DNA of 10,098 bases, from NCBI GenBank assembly GCA_934183145.1, contig CAKPSA010000044.1, positions 1 through 10,098 of the forward strand, read 5' to 3'. A model generated the notes under the pieces. That model made no database searches and had not been told where the DNA came from. It was given only the letters and a program-made list of their open reading frames with translations. A program made the position numbers and the translations under genes. Positions within the stretch are counted from its first letter, which is position 1, and each line of letters starts with the position of its first letter. The stretch is from an uncultured Veillonella sp. (GTDB lineage Bacteria > Bacillota > Negativicutes > Veillonellales > Veillonellaceae). Positions 1 through 6,781 of this stretch are shown in pieces.

Positions 1-102
1 GCTATTATCTTCCCATTCAGCCGTTTGGTACACTGCTTGAGTGTTCCACTCAACTACTTAACACGTCCGTTCATTGTATATCGTAAACGTGATCAAAAAT
101 AA
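1..102 (+). CDS. narI: Respiratory nitrate reductase gamma subunit, C-terminal end (partial)
   Basis: Only the last 33 codons are present, read in frame 1 and ending at TAA (100-102). The translated tail contains PFSRLVH, then a short spacer, then YLTRPFIVYR, followed by a basic end. This matches the characteristic C-terminus of NarI, where E. coli has PFSRLIHIWSVPVEYLTRKYQ. In the family, NarI is the di-heme b membrane subunit that takes electrons from quinol and passes them to NarH and NarG on the cytoplasmic side. The His of SRLVH lies where the family has one of its heme ligands. The rest of the gene, and presumably narGHJ, lies upstream outside the window. A strong terminator follows 52 bases later, so this is probably the last gene of the operon. 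Confidence 0.85.
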   Translation, partial: AIIFPFSRLVHCLSVPLNYLTRPFIVYRKRDQK

Positions 103-154
103 TTAGGATGATGATTGATTTGTATGCCCTTCATGATATGACAAATTAATCCTT

Positions 155-207
155 AGCCCCTTGTATTAGTGAAAGCGTATGCTCACTAGTACAAGGGGCT
201 TTTATTT
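155..207 (+). terminator. Intrinsic terminator after narI
   Basis: An 18-base arm (155-172, AGCCCCTTGTATTAGTGA) pairs with 183-200 with a single G-U wobble, and a T-rich run starts at 201. The hairpin is capped by GC-GTAT-GC, the same cap seen in the terminator near 5969. It ends the nitrate reductase transcript and separates it from the downstream heme-protein locus. Confidence 0.9.
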
Positions 208-421
208 ACTTATTCTGTATTAGATTGTATTTTACTCTCAGTAGAGAAGATAATTGTTTGTTGTAATAAGCTTAGAATTACCATAATAGATATTTTATTT
301 TAGAATTATTCTTATAATAAATACTATTTATCTAATATAAGTAATCTACAAAATTCGATTTAAATGATAAACTATATCGTATAGATTAAATTTTTTAGAT
401 GTTGTTTTAGAGAGGTATATG
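208..421 (+). promoter_or_regulatory. AT-rich promoter region of the first ferric-reductase-like gene
   Basis: This stretch between the narI terminator and the next gene has no plausible coding frame. A possible sigma-70-type promoter is TTGTTG (258-263), an 18-base spacer, then CATAAT (282-287). A TTATAAT half-site (312-318) with a poor second half resembles a PerR/Fur-family half box but is not convincing. A small inverted repeat, CTATA-TCG-TATAG (372-384), lies about 40 bases before the start codon and could be an operator. The ribosome binding site AGAGG is at 411-415. All regulatory assignments here are weak pattern matches. Confidence 0.35.
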
Positions 422-1024
422 ATGGATCAAGTTACAACAAAACAGCAAAAAAGTATTTACCATATCTTTATATGGATTGCTGTATTCTCCTTAATTATGA
501 TTGGTTTATTAGAGTGGGGCTACATGGTCGGTGGCCGTGCTTTTGGTAACTACAAAGTTTACACAGGCCTTGTGCCATGGTGTGTATGGATTGTTATGAC
601 TTATTTAGCGACTCGCCCTAAATGGTTTACAAGCCGCTATAATTTAGGTGATATGTATAAGGTGCACCGTGCATTAGGTATGGCTACTGTAGCTGTTATT
701 GCATTCCATTTATACCTTTATTTCGGTAAAGCTGCTAAATCTATCCTCGGTTGGTGGGGTGGCTATGTAGCCCTAACTTCTTTTGGCATCGGTACTATTT
801 CTGGCCTTGCCTTCTTAACGCCAAAACTTAGAAAAGTTACACCATCTGGCCGTAATGTGGGTATTTGGCTTCATCGTTTAAATCTTGTAGCATTAGTTGC
901 TGCAGACATTCATATCCATGGTTTTACAAGAATTTCTAAAATGGTACCATTCTTACAAGTATTTGATATTATTACATATGGTCTTGTAATCTACTGCATC
1001 TATTTGATGTTTAAAAAGAAATAA
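422..1024 (+). CDS. Stand-alone ferric-reductase-like transmembrane heme protein (paralogue 1)
   Basis: About 200 residues, almost entirely membrane-embedded, with around six hydrophobic segments. Two histidine pairs stand out: His82/His96 (H-X13-H) and His151/His164 (H-X12-H, with another His at 166). This is the spacing of the bis-heme core of the FRE/NOX ferric reductase-like domain (PF01794). The FAD- and NAD(P)H-binding domains of full-length ferric reductases are absent, so a separate partner would have to supply electrons. The start was chosen at the second of two adjacent ATGs (419 and 422): it sits 6 bases after AGAGG and aligns residue for residue with the N-terminus of the paralogue at 2690-3295. 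The two proteins are roughly half identical. A terminator follows immediately, so this is probably monocistronic. The exact electron donor and acceptor cannot be deduced; a YedZ/MsrQ-like or quinol-linked role is possible. Confidence 0.8.
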   Translation: MDQVTTKQQKSIYHIFIWIAVFSLIMIGLLEWGYMVGGRAFGNYKVYTGLVPWCVWIVMTYLATRPKWFTSRYNLGDMYKVHRALGMATVAVIAFHLYLYFGKAAKSILGWWGGYVALTSFGIGTISGLAFLTPKLRKVTPSGRNVGIWLHRLNLVALVAADIHIHGFTRISKMVPFLQVFDIITYGLVIYCIYLMFKKK

Positions 1025-1039
1025 TATGAATTGATAAAG

Positions 1040-1070
1040 TCCCTTCTGTATTACACAGAAGGGATTTTTT
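1040..1070 (+). terminator. Intrinsic terminator after the first heme protein gene
   Basis: A perfect 10-bp stem, TCCCTTCTGT (1040-1049) with ACAGAAGGGA (1055-1064), a 5-base loop and six T residues (1065-1070), placed 15 bases after the stop codon. Confidence 0.92.
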
Positions 1071-1175
1071 AGTTATATTTTATTTTTTAGGAAATAAAAT
1101 ATTCTATATTATCATTTTGATGCATAAATGATTGTGAGATTGATATACATTATCTATTTACTTGCATAATGAAAG

Positions 1176-1219
1176 TTGATATTATTTGTATGTTAAATAT
1201 GATAATGATAATTATATCC
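1176..1219 (+). promoter_or_regulatory. Predicted promoter of the SLH porin with overlapping Fur-box-like sequence
   Basis: A candidate promoter reads TTGATA (1176-1181), 16 bases, then TATGAT (1198-1203). The sequence at 1201-1219, GATAATGATAATTATATCC, matches the classical Fur consensus GATAATGATAATCATTATC at 15 of 19 positions, with the first 12 exact. Because it overlaps the -10 box and the likely start point, a bound Fur-family repressor would block transcription. The match is seen directly; Fur control of the porin is inference, supported by the reductase-like genes on both sides. Confidence 0.6.
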
Positions 1220-1277
1220 ATATAATTCATTGTCTTTTCATTTTTTATTAATCATTATTTATTGTGTGAGGTTTATT

Positions 1278-2549
1278 ATGATTAAATGTAAAATGACTAG
1301 TGCTTTTGCAGTAGCAGCCATGATGGGTGTGGCTACAGCCTTTGCTGTTAACCCATTTTCTGATGTTCCATCCGATAGCTGGGCATACCAAGCCGTAGAC
1401 CAATTGGCTACAGCTGGTATCATCAATGGCTATCCTGATGGTACTTTCAAAGGTCAAAATAATATTACTCGTTATGAAATGGCTCAAATGATCGCAAAAG
1501 GCATGGCTAATCAAGATCGTGCTAATGCAGAACAACAAGCTATGTTGAATCGCTTGGCTGACGAGTTCTCCAATGAATTGAATACATTGGGTGTGCGTGT
1601 AGCTAAACTAGAAGATCGTGTAGGCAATGTAAAAGTAACTGGTGATGCTCGTATCAATTACATCGGTAAAGAAGGTATCGATGGTTATGATTACGAAGAT
1701 AAAATTACAGCCCGTGTACGTTTAGGCCTTGATGCAAAGGTTAATAAAAACACATCTGTGAAAGCGCGTATTACAACAGGCTCTATTGAATTAGGTGATA
1801 GCTCTAAAGAGGCTCAAGCTAACTGGGACTTGGCATATGTAGAGCATAAATTTGGTAAAAATGTTGTAGTTGATGCTGGTCGTTATACCCAAAAATTTGG
1901 CGGTGGCTTGATTTATAGCTCTAACTTTGATGGTATAGGTGTTACGGCTAAGGTAGGTAAAAAAGTTACATTAGATGGTGCGTATGGTTACATGACAGCA
2001 GGTCGTTTTGCTAAGACTAGCAAGGCTGATAATGGTGATGTAGGTCTTATTAATGCCAATGTAGCTGTTAATGATCGCTTTAGCTTTGGCGGTATGTTTG
2101 CTCATGTTGGTACAACGAATGTACGTATGGGTAATGGCAAGACAAATAACGAATTCGATAATGTATATGGCTTTAATGCTAAATATAATGTTGGTAAATT
2201 CGGTATTGATGGCGAGTGGGTAAAAGCATCTGGCTTGAGTGATTCCGATATTTGGAACGTAGGCGTTAAATGGGGCGATTATAAAATTAACAAGAAGAAC
2301 TCTTGGGCTATCCGCTTAGACTACTTTGACCAAGCTAAAAATGCACCTGTATTTAAAACACAAAAATATGAATCTAACGATTTATTAAAGAAAACACGTT
2401 TTGAAGGTTATAAAGCATGGCAATTAGGTGCATCTTACGCACCAGAGAAAAATATTGGTATTAATGCATTCTATGGTTTCCATGCTAAAACACAAGAAGG
2501 TAACCGTGTAAATGATTACTACCGTGCTGACCTTAACTTCAAATTCTAA
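1278..2549 (+). CDS. SLH-domain outer-membrane porin (OmpM-like)
   Basis: 423 residues. Residues 1-23 form a signal peptide with an Ala-Phe-Ala cleavage motif (21-23). Residues about 26-75 are one SLH domain (FSDVPSDSWAY, then INGYPDGTFKG, then ITRYEMAQMIAKGM). A charged helical stretch rich in Ala, Glu and Leu (about 78-115) looks like a coiled-coil stalk. From about 120 to the end are alternating amphipathic segments typical of a beta-barrel, ending in Phe as expected for outer-membrane insertion. In Negativicutes, OmpM-type proteins tether the outer membrane to polyamine-modified peptidoglycan through the SLH domain and form channels. The ATG at 1278 was chosen because it directly begins a proper signal peptide and lies 6 bases after GTGAGG; an upstream TTG at 1230 would add a non-signal-like extension. 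The flanking heme-protein genes and the Fur-like site suggest a role in metal or small-solute passage, but the substrate is unknown. Confidence 0.88.
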   Translation: MIKCKMTSAFAVAAMMGVATAFAVNPFSDVPSDSWAYQAVDQLATAGIINGYPDGTFKGQNNITRYEMAQMIAKGMANQDRANAEQQAMLNRLADEFSNELNTLGVRVAKLEDRVGNVKVTGDARINYIGKEGIDGYDYEDKITARVRLGLDAKVNKNTSVKARITTGSIELGDSSKEAQANWDLAYVEHKFGKNVVVDAGRYTQKFGGGLIYSSNFDGIGVTAKVGKKVTLDGAYGYMTAGRFAKTSKADNGDVGLINANVAVNDRFSFGGMFAHVGTTNVRMGNGKTNNEFDNVYGFNAKYNVGKFGIDGEWVKASGLSDSDIWNVGVKWGDYKINKKNSWAIRLDYFDQAKNAPVFKTQKYESNDLLKKTRFEGYKAWQLGASYAPEKNIGINAFYGFHAKTQEGNRVNDYYRADLNFKF

Positions 2550-2689
2550 TTTCAAATTTTATAATTAGTTTGAAAGTTAATACATAATTAGTTCTAAGTA
2601 GAATGCTATGTGGATTGAAATTGTTAGCATGCTACATTAGACCGACTAGATGTATACTAATAGTTTGTATAAGAAATAGTGAGGTTTAT
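2550..2689 (+). other. Porin to heme-protein intergenic spacer
   Basis: 140 AT-rich bases. A weak inverted repeat, TTTCAAA (2550-2556) with TTTGAAA (2569-2575), follows the porin stop, but it has no G+C core and no T-run, so it is unlikely to terminate transcription efficiently. No well-spaced promoter is apparent. The next gene's ribosome binding site region GTGAGGTTTAT (2679-2689) is an 11-base exact copy of that in front of the porin (1266-1276). The likely reading is co-transcription of the porin with the second heme protein gene. Confidence 0.4.
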
Positions 2690-3295
2690 ATGGCAGAAGT
2701 AGTAAAAAAGCAGTTTAAGAGTAAATATCATATTTTGATCTGGATTGCAGTTTTATCATTAATTTTCATGGGCATGGTTGAATATGGTTATGTAACAGGT
2801 GGCCGACCATTCGGTAACTGGAAGGTTCATTTAGGCCTTGTTCCTTATGTTGCATGGCTTGTATTGACATACATTGCGACAAAACCAAAATGGTTTATCA
2901 AACGCTATAATCCAAAAGAAATGTTTGAGATTCATCGCATCGTAGGTATTGTTAGTGTCATTCTTGTATGTGTACACTGGTATGTATACTTCCTAAAAGC
3001 ATTGAAATCCTTCTTAGGTTTCTGGGGCGGTTATATATCCCTTGTAGCGATGTTTATTGCTCTTATCTTTGCAGTGTTGTACTTATCACCTTGGGTGGGT
3101 AACATGGCAAAATCCGTGTCTCGTAAAAAGGCAATTTGGATTCACCGTTTGAATTTAATTGCCATCATTGCGGCAAATATTCATGTTCATGGTTTCGGCC
3201 GTTTATCTAAAATGGTGCCATTCTTACCAGTATTTGATGTAGTAACTTATGCACTTGTTATCTATTACATCTACTGGATGTTCAAACAAAAATAA
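2690..3295 (+). CDS. Stand-alone ferric-reductase-like transmembrane heme protein (paralogue 2)
   Basis: 201 residues with the same architecture as the gene at 422-1024. The histidine pairs are conserved at His82/His96 (H-X13-H) and His152/His165 (H-X12-H, plus His167), as are the blocks GYVTGGRPFGN near residues 33-43, TKPKWF near 64-69, FWGGY near 111-115 and SKMVPFLPVFD near the end. As in its paralogue, no flavin or nicotinamide domain is present. The ATG at 2690 was preferred over the upstream start at 2603 because it has GAGG 5 bases ahead and matches the paralogue's N-terminus exactly. It follows the porin by 140 bases and ends in a strong terminator, so it probably shares the porin's Fur-like-controlled transcript. 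Function beyond transmembrane electron transfer through two b hemes is not determinable from sequence alone. Confidence 0.82.
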   Translation: MAEVVKKQFKSKYHILIWIAVLSLIFMGMVEYGYVTGGRPFGNWKVHLGLVPYVAWLVLTYIATKPKWFIKRYNPKEMFEIHRIVGIVSVILVCVHWYVYFLKALKSFLGFWGGYISLVAMFIALIFAVLYLSPWVGNMAKSVSRKKAIWIHRLNLIAIIAANIHVHGFGRLSKMVPFLPVFDVVTYALVIYYIYWMFKQK

Positions 3296-3346
3296 ATGAT
3301 GTATACGTACTTTTTATTCTTATAAAAGTTCTATAATCATCGCTGT

Positions 3347-3396
3347 AAAAAGAGACCATCTCTACCCTTTATATGTGGAAGAGATGGTCTTTTTTA
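3347..3396 (+). terminator. Intrinsic terminator after the second heme protein gene
   Basis: An 11-bp perfect stem, AGACCATCTCT (3353-3363) with AGAGATGGTCT (3380-3390), then five T residues. A run of A residues precedes the stem, so it could work on either strand. Confidence 0.9.
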
Positions 3397-3625
3397 GTAG
3401 TTTACGATACAATATTATTGTGAGTATATTCTATTATTTTGTGTAAGTATATGCTAATTGATTATTCTAGTTCAGTATTTTAATATATGCCAGAACAGAA
3501 TTTGCTTATTAGTATATATACACTGATCATAAAGTATATTTTTACATCTATGAACTTATATATTGAGTTCATGTGTAGTTTTATTGAACTATATGGGCCA
3601 TATAAAGATAAGAAAGAAAGTCGCT
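3397..3625 (+). promoter_or_regulatory. Promoter and leader of the MFS exporter gene
   Basis: A good promoter candidate is TTGATT (3458-3463), 17 bases, then TAATAT (3481-3486), predicting a leader of about 130 bases. The leader carries two inverted repeats: ATGAACT (3550-3556) with AGTTCAT (3566-3572), and TATATGG-G-CCATATA (3590-3604). The second is an almost complete palindrome of the size bound by TetR or MarR family repressors, which often control drug exporters, though no such regulator gene is adjacent. The short open frames in this region have no ribosome binding site or recognisable product. Confidence 0.45.
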
Positions 3626-4831
3626 ATGGATTCTTCTTGGAAACGAATTATCTATTTGATCTGTATTATACAGATTGGTGGGGGAATAACAATTATAGGT
3701 GTGCTATCATTTCTACCGTTATTTCTTATAGAGTTAGGTCTACATAATCCAGGTGAAGCTGCTATGTGGGCAGGCATCGTATCAGGTGTAACGCCGTGTA
3801 TGGTAGCGCTTAGTGCACCGTATTGGTCGCGCAAGGCGAACCAACTAGGACCACGTAAGGTAATGATGTTTATCTTATTTACCTTAATGGTTACCGTTGG
3901 GGCTTGTGCTTTCACGCAAACTCCTACACAGTTATTGGTGCTACGGATTTTACAAGGTGTAGTTGGTGGCTACGTACCGATAGGACTGGCTATTATTGTG
4001 CTCATAACACCTGAGGAAAAGGTGCCATGGGCAATGGGGCTATATCAGGCCTCTATGGTAATGGGACTCGTCTTTGGTCCTCTTATGGGGGGCTTAGCGG
4101 CTGATCTATTAGGCTATAGAGCACCATTCTTTGTATTTTCTGGGTTGACTGGAATTTGCTTGTTAGGTATTTATTTCCTAATGCCTAATTTGCAGTTTAA
4201 GCACAAGGTAGATGCTCAAGAGTCACAAATTTCTTTGATTAAATCATTTCTCATGATACCTCGGGTTCGTCTATTAGTAGCAATGCAGTTTTTATGTAAT
4301 TTTGGTATTACTGGCATTGGTCCAATCTTACCGCTTTATATCAAACATTATATGGCGGTGAATGATGAATTTGTTGCTACCATTGTAGGGATTATTATCT
4401 TTGGGGCTGGCTTATTTAGCGCACTGGCATCGATTTCCATCAGTAAGGTAACAGCACGATTAACCATGCCTCGTATTATTTTTACCGCTACATGGGCGGT
4501 GGGATCTCTGTTTATTTTGCAATACTTGATGCCTAGTATCTGGGGCCTTGGTGTATTCCGTGCCATTGCAGGCTTTTTTATGGGCTTTATTACACCAATT
4601 GCAAATACTCTTATATCTAAGGCCGTTCCTGTTGAGAGAAGAGGCATTGTCTTTGGTGCCGTATCTAGCGTCGCTATGATGGGCAATGTATTGGGTCCTG
4701 TTATTAGTGGTGTTATTGCGCGCAATTTTGGCTATGGTGCTGTATTCTGGTCTACTGCAGCAATATTCTTTGTGGCTTCATGGTTTGTATATCGTAATTT
4801 AGTTATAACTCGTGAAAGTAGCTCATCATAG
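3626..4831 (+). CDS. Major facilitator superfamily exporter (MdtG/drug-antiporter type)
   Basis: About 401 residues with the hydrophobic pattern of a 12-helix MFS transporter. The N-terminus (SWKRIIYL, then FLPLFLIELG, then MWAGIVSGVT) resembles the MdtG-like multidrug group. Visible motifs are a diverged motif A between helices 2 and 3 (residues 66-78, ending LGPRK), motif B with Arg107 in LRILQG, and the antiporter motif C, GLVFGPLMGGL, at 147-157. Motif C marks proton-coupled exporters, so export of a toxic compound or metabolite is likely, but the substrate is unknown. The ATG at 3626 was chosen because the family's SWKR start follows directly and a weak AGAAAG lies upstream; ATG 3593 and TTG 3563 would only add a hydrophilic extension. 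No terminator follows, so transcripts may read through the TAGTTG array into the LysR gene. Confidence 0.8.
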   Translation: MDSSWKRIIYLICIIQIGGGITIIGVLSFLPLFLIELGLHNPGEAAMWAGIVSGVTPCMVALSAPYWSRKANQLGPRKVMMFILFTLMVTVGACAFTQTPTQLLVLRILQGVVGGYVPIGLAIIVLITPEEKVPWAMGLYQASMVMGLVFGPLMGGLAADLLGYRAPFFVFSGLTGICLLGIYFLMPNLQFKHKVDAQESQISLIKSFLMIPRVRLLVAMQFLCNFGITGIGPILPLYIKHYMAVNDEFVATIVGIIIFGAGLFSALASISISKVTARLTMPRIIFTATWAVGSLFILQYLMPSIWGLGVFRAIAGFFMGFITPIANTLISKAVPVERRGIVFGAVSSVAMMGNVLGPVISGVIARNFGYGAVFWSTAAIFFVASWFVYRNLVITRESSSS

Positions 4832-4856
4832 AGAATCTGCTTTTAATGAAATATAA

Positions 4857-4906
4857 TAGTTGTAGTTGTAGTTGTAGTTGTAGTTGTAGTTGTAGTTGTA
4901 GTTGTA
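4857..4906. repeat. Perfect hexanucleotide tandem array (TAGTTG)8
   Basis: Eight uninterrupted copies of TAGTTG (4857-4904) followed by TA, starting 26 bases after the MFS stop codon and ending about 110 bases before the LysR start. The copies are identical, which suggests recent slippage or gene-conversion-like homogenisation. One plus-strand frame is full of TAG stops, so it is unlikely to be coding on that strand. Such arrays are prone to strand-slippage length change and may vary among strains. Confidence 0.97.
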
Positions 4907-4964
4907 TATACGTGATGTGAGTAGCAAATACTAATGAGAGTAGTTGGTATATGTTGTGAAGTAG

Positions 4965-4991
4965 GTTAGTAGATAGAGCAAGACTACTAAC
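4965..4991. promoter_or_regulatory. Inverted repeat upstream of the LysR gene
   Basis: GTTAGTAG (4965-4972) is a perfect inverted copy of CTACTAAC (4984-4991), separated by 11 bases and ending 26 bases before the lysR start codon. There is no T-run after it, so it is not a terminator. The size and position fit an autoregulatory LysR-type operator, but there is no direct evidence of binding. Confidence 0.35.
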
Positions 4992-5017
4992 TATAAGAGA
5001 GATGAGAGTGTATCGTT

Positions 5018-5902
5018 ATGTTGTTGAAACAATTAGAGTATTTTGTGTGTGTAGTTGATAATAATAGTTTTACCCAAGCTGCGACAGAGCAGTATGTATC
5101 TCAATCTGCTATTTCACAACAAATTAAAGCCCTTGAAACGAGTCTTGGTGTGGAGCTGATGGTAAGAGAAAAGCGAAGCTTTCACCTAACACCAGCAGGA
5201 CAATATCTATATCGATCTGGTAAAAAATTACTAGAACGTTTTCATGAAATTAAGGTAGAAACAACCCGTATCGGCACAGATGCACGTGTCAGTTTACGGA
5301 TTGGCTATTTGAACCGCTATAGTGGGATGGCAATGCAGCAAACGGTCATTCGCATGGCGAAGCGCTATAAAAATTTAGATATCCGCATGTATAGTGGCAG
5401 TCATGAAGAGCTATATGGTATGTTGGATGATCGTCGTGTGGATGTGATTTTTAATGATCAGTGGCAGGTTTTATCTGATGATTTTGAAAGTTATTTAATC
5501 GATAAGGCCACAACCGTGATTGAGGTGCCGCAAGGTTATACTAATGAAGGTAGCGTTGAAATTAAAACCATTGATGATTTGCCTCTTATCCTAGTATGTC
5601 GTGGTAAGTATACGTTAGCTGAGGAAGAGCATTATCGTAAGGCCATAGGTTATGCTGGTGCCTTTGCATATGCTCGTACATTAGAGGAGGCGCGTTATTT
5701 AGTGGCAGGTCAACAAGGCTTATTGTTACTTGATCGTTTTAAATATTTAACCGACTCCATGCCAGGCATTGAGCGCAAGGTATTGACTAACCATGGTAAA
5801 TCTATGGAGCGTAATTACTACTTTGTATCTCAACGAAATCAAAGTAATACCTATGTAGAAGCTTTTAGAGACATGTTCAATCAAGTTTTGTCGGAGTTTT
5901 AA
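5018..5902 (+). CDS. LysR-family transcriptional regulator
   Basis: 294 residues, the standard length for the family. Residues 1-60 form the winged helix-turn-helix: LKQLEYF, then SFTQAA (17-22), then the recognition helix around VSQSAISQQIKALE (27-40), then LGVELMVRE and LTPAG. The remainder (about 88-290) is the two-lobed effector-binding domain, beginning LRIGYLNRY. The N-terminus does not resemble ArgP/LysG closely, so naming it as the regulator of the nearby LysE-type exporter would be a guess. It lies downstream of the MFS gene on the same strand and converges on the exporter gene on the opposite strand. Its targets could be the MFS gene, the exporter, yeiH or itself; in E. coli a LysR regulator (YeiE) is encoded next to yeiH. 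Confidence 0.92.
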   Translation: MLLKQLEYFVCVVDNNSFTQAATEQYVSQSAISQQIKALETSLGVELMVREKRSFHLTPAGQYLYRSGKKLLERFHEIKVETTRIGTDARVSLRIGYLNRYSGMAMQQTVIRMAKRYKNLDIRMYSGSHEELYGMLDDRRVDVIFNDQWQVLSDDFESYLIDKATTVIEVPQGYTNEGSVEIKTIDDLPLILVCRGKYTLAEEEHYRKAIGYAGAFAYARTLEEARYLVAGQQGLLLLDRFKYLTDSMPGIERKVLTNHGKSMERNYYFVSQRNQSNTYVEAFRDMFNQVLSEF

Positions 5903-5968
5903 GATAACGAATACTACTGCTAAAGCCAAAGCAAAGTGAATTGTATTAAAACAAATAATTACATTATA

Positions 5969-5999
5969 AAAGCCGTTAGCGTATGCTAACGGCTTTATT
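5969..5999. terminator. Bidirectional terminator between convergent genes
   Basis: A perfect 12-bp stem, AAAGCCGTTAGC (5969-5980) with GCTAACGGCTTT (5985-5996), around a GTAT loop, with A and T tracts at the ends. It lies between the lysR stop and the convergent exporter stop and can end both transcripts. Confidence 0.88.
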
Positions 6000-6031
6000 G
6001 TTTGAATATTGCTCTATTGAAGATCGTTTAA

Positions 6032-6646
6032 TTAAACATATTCCAAGAGCATTGTAATCCCATCGATGAATAATTTTATACCATAAATGACGAGAACGGC
6101 GCCGCAGAAGCGATTGATCCAAGCCATATGGGTTATTTTTATTTTTTTAGCTAATAAATGCATGGTGGCAGCCAAGGCGCCAAACCACATTGGGGTCATA
6201 GCTAGGAAGCCTCCAAAGAAATAATAAATACCCTCTTCAGGTATATTAGCTTGAAAGGCGCCGAGCATCATAGTTGCATCGAGAACAGCTTGAGGATTAC
6301 CCCAGGATACAGCAATAGCGGATAGGATAATTTTACGAATTGGAATATTCGTATTTACATTGCGCATATCTGGTTCAGTTCTGAAAATATTAAAGCCCAT
6401 ATACACAATGAGGAGGCCCCCAAAGAGGAGCACGATAAGCTTGGTAAGCGGCCACATTTCAAGAATGGCGCCGATACCAAAGAAGGCGGCCGTACTGAGG
6501 CTCATATCAAATAGTGCCAATATGATAAGGGTCAATATGATACGACGTATAGGTTGTACCAATGCTGTATTGATGATGAAGAGGTTTTGCATGCCAACAG
6601 GGGCAAATGTTGCGAGACCGACAAGAAGTCCTTGTAAGAAGTACAT
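6032..6646 (-). CDS. LysE/ArgO-family amino-acid exporter
   Basis: 204 residues, the typical length of LysE-type exporters, with about six hydrophobic segments. The N-terminus YFLQGLLVGLATFAPVGMQN matches the family signature in which a Pro-Xaa-Gly-Xaa-Xaa-Asn loop follows the first helix. The conserved NPQAVLDATMMLGAF around residues 116-130 corresponds to the NPHVYLD segment of E. coli ArgO. Members export basic amino acids such as lysine or arginine by exchange with protons; the specificity here is not determined. The ATG at 6646 was chosen because it has a strong AGGAGGG 5 bases upstream and starts directly at the family N-terminus; the upstream start at 6700 adds 18 residues without a ribosome binding site. 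It lies downstream of yeiH on the same strand, separated by a hairpin. Confidence 0.87.
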   Translation of the reverse strand: MYFLQGLLVGLATFAPVGMQNLFIINTALVQPIRRIILTLIILALFDMSLSTAAFFGIGAILEMWPLTKLIVLLFGGLLIVYMGFNIFRTEPDMRNVNTNIPIRKIILSAIAVSWGNPQAVLDATMMLGAFQANIPEEGIYYFFGGFLAMTPMWFGALAATMHLLAKKIKITHMAWINRFCGAVLVIYGIKLFIDGITMLLEYV

Positions 6647-6700
6647 GTTAACCCTCCTAACTATAGTATGATAAAGTACTAATAAGGTGAATAGTAGCAC

Positions 6701-6728
6701 GAAACCCCTCCATTACTGGAGGGGTTAT
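6701..6728 (-). terminator. Hairpin between yeiH and the LysE-type gene
   Basis: AACCCCTCCA (6703-6712) pairs perfectly with TGGAGGGGTT (6717-6726) around a TTAC loop. Read on the minus strand the stem is followed by only three T residues, so termination after yeiH may be partial and some transcripts could continue into the exporter gene. Confidence 0.65.
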
Positions 6729-6781
6729 TACTATTCTAACTATATACAATTATATCATATTAAAATAGGTATGTATATTTC

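Noticed and set aside
312..326. PerR or Fur box upstream of the first heme protein gene
   Set aside because: Only one half (TTATAAT) matches; the second half has four of seven positions, which is expected by chance in such AT-rich DNA.
1230..1277. Upstream TTG start extending the porin by 16 residues
   Set aside because: It would bury the signal peptide behind an extra hydrophobic stretch and lies close to the predicted transcription start, while ATG 1278 has a proper ribosome binding site.
1248..1538. 96-codon minus-strand frame over the porin start
   Set aside because: Antisense to the signal peptide and SLH domain, with no recognisable domain.
3487..3747. 86-codon open frame overlapping the MFS start
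   Set aside because: No ribosome binding site, low-complexity AT-driven composition, and it overlaps the N-terminus of a recognised gene in another frame.
4348..4725. 125-codon open frame on the minus strand inside the MFS gene
   Set aside because: It lies wholly within a well-supported transporter gene on the other strand, has no ribosome binding site or family resemblance, and its composition mirrors the antisense of membrane-helix codons.
4857..4906. CRISPR-like array
   Set aside because: The units are 6-base perfect tandem copies without spacers, and no cas gene is nearby; it is a microsatellite.
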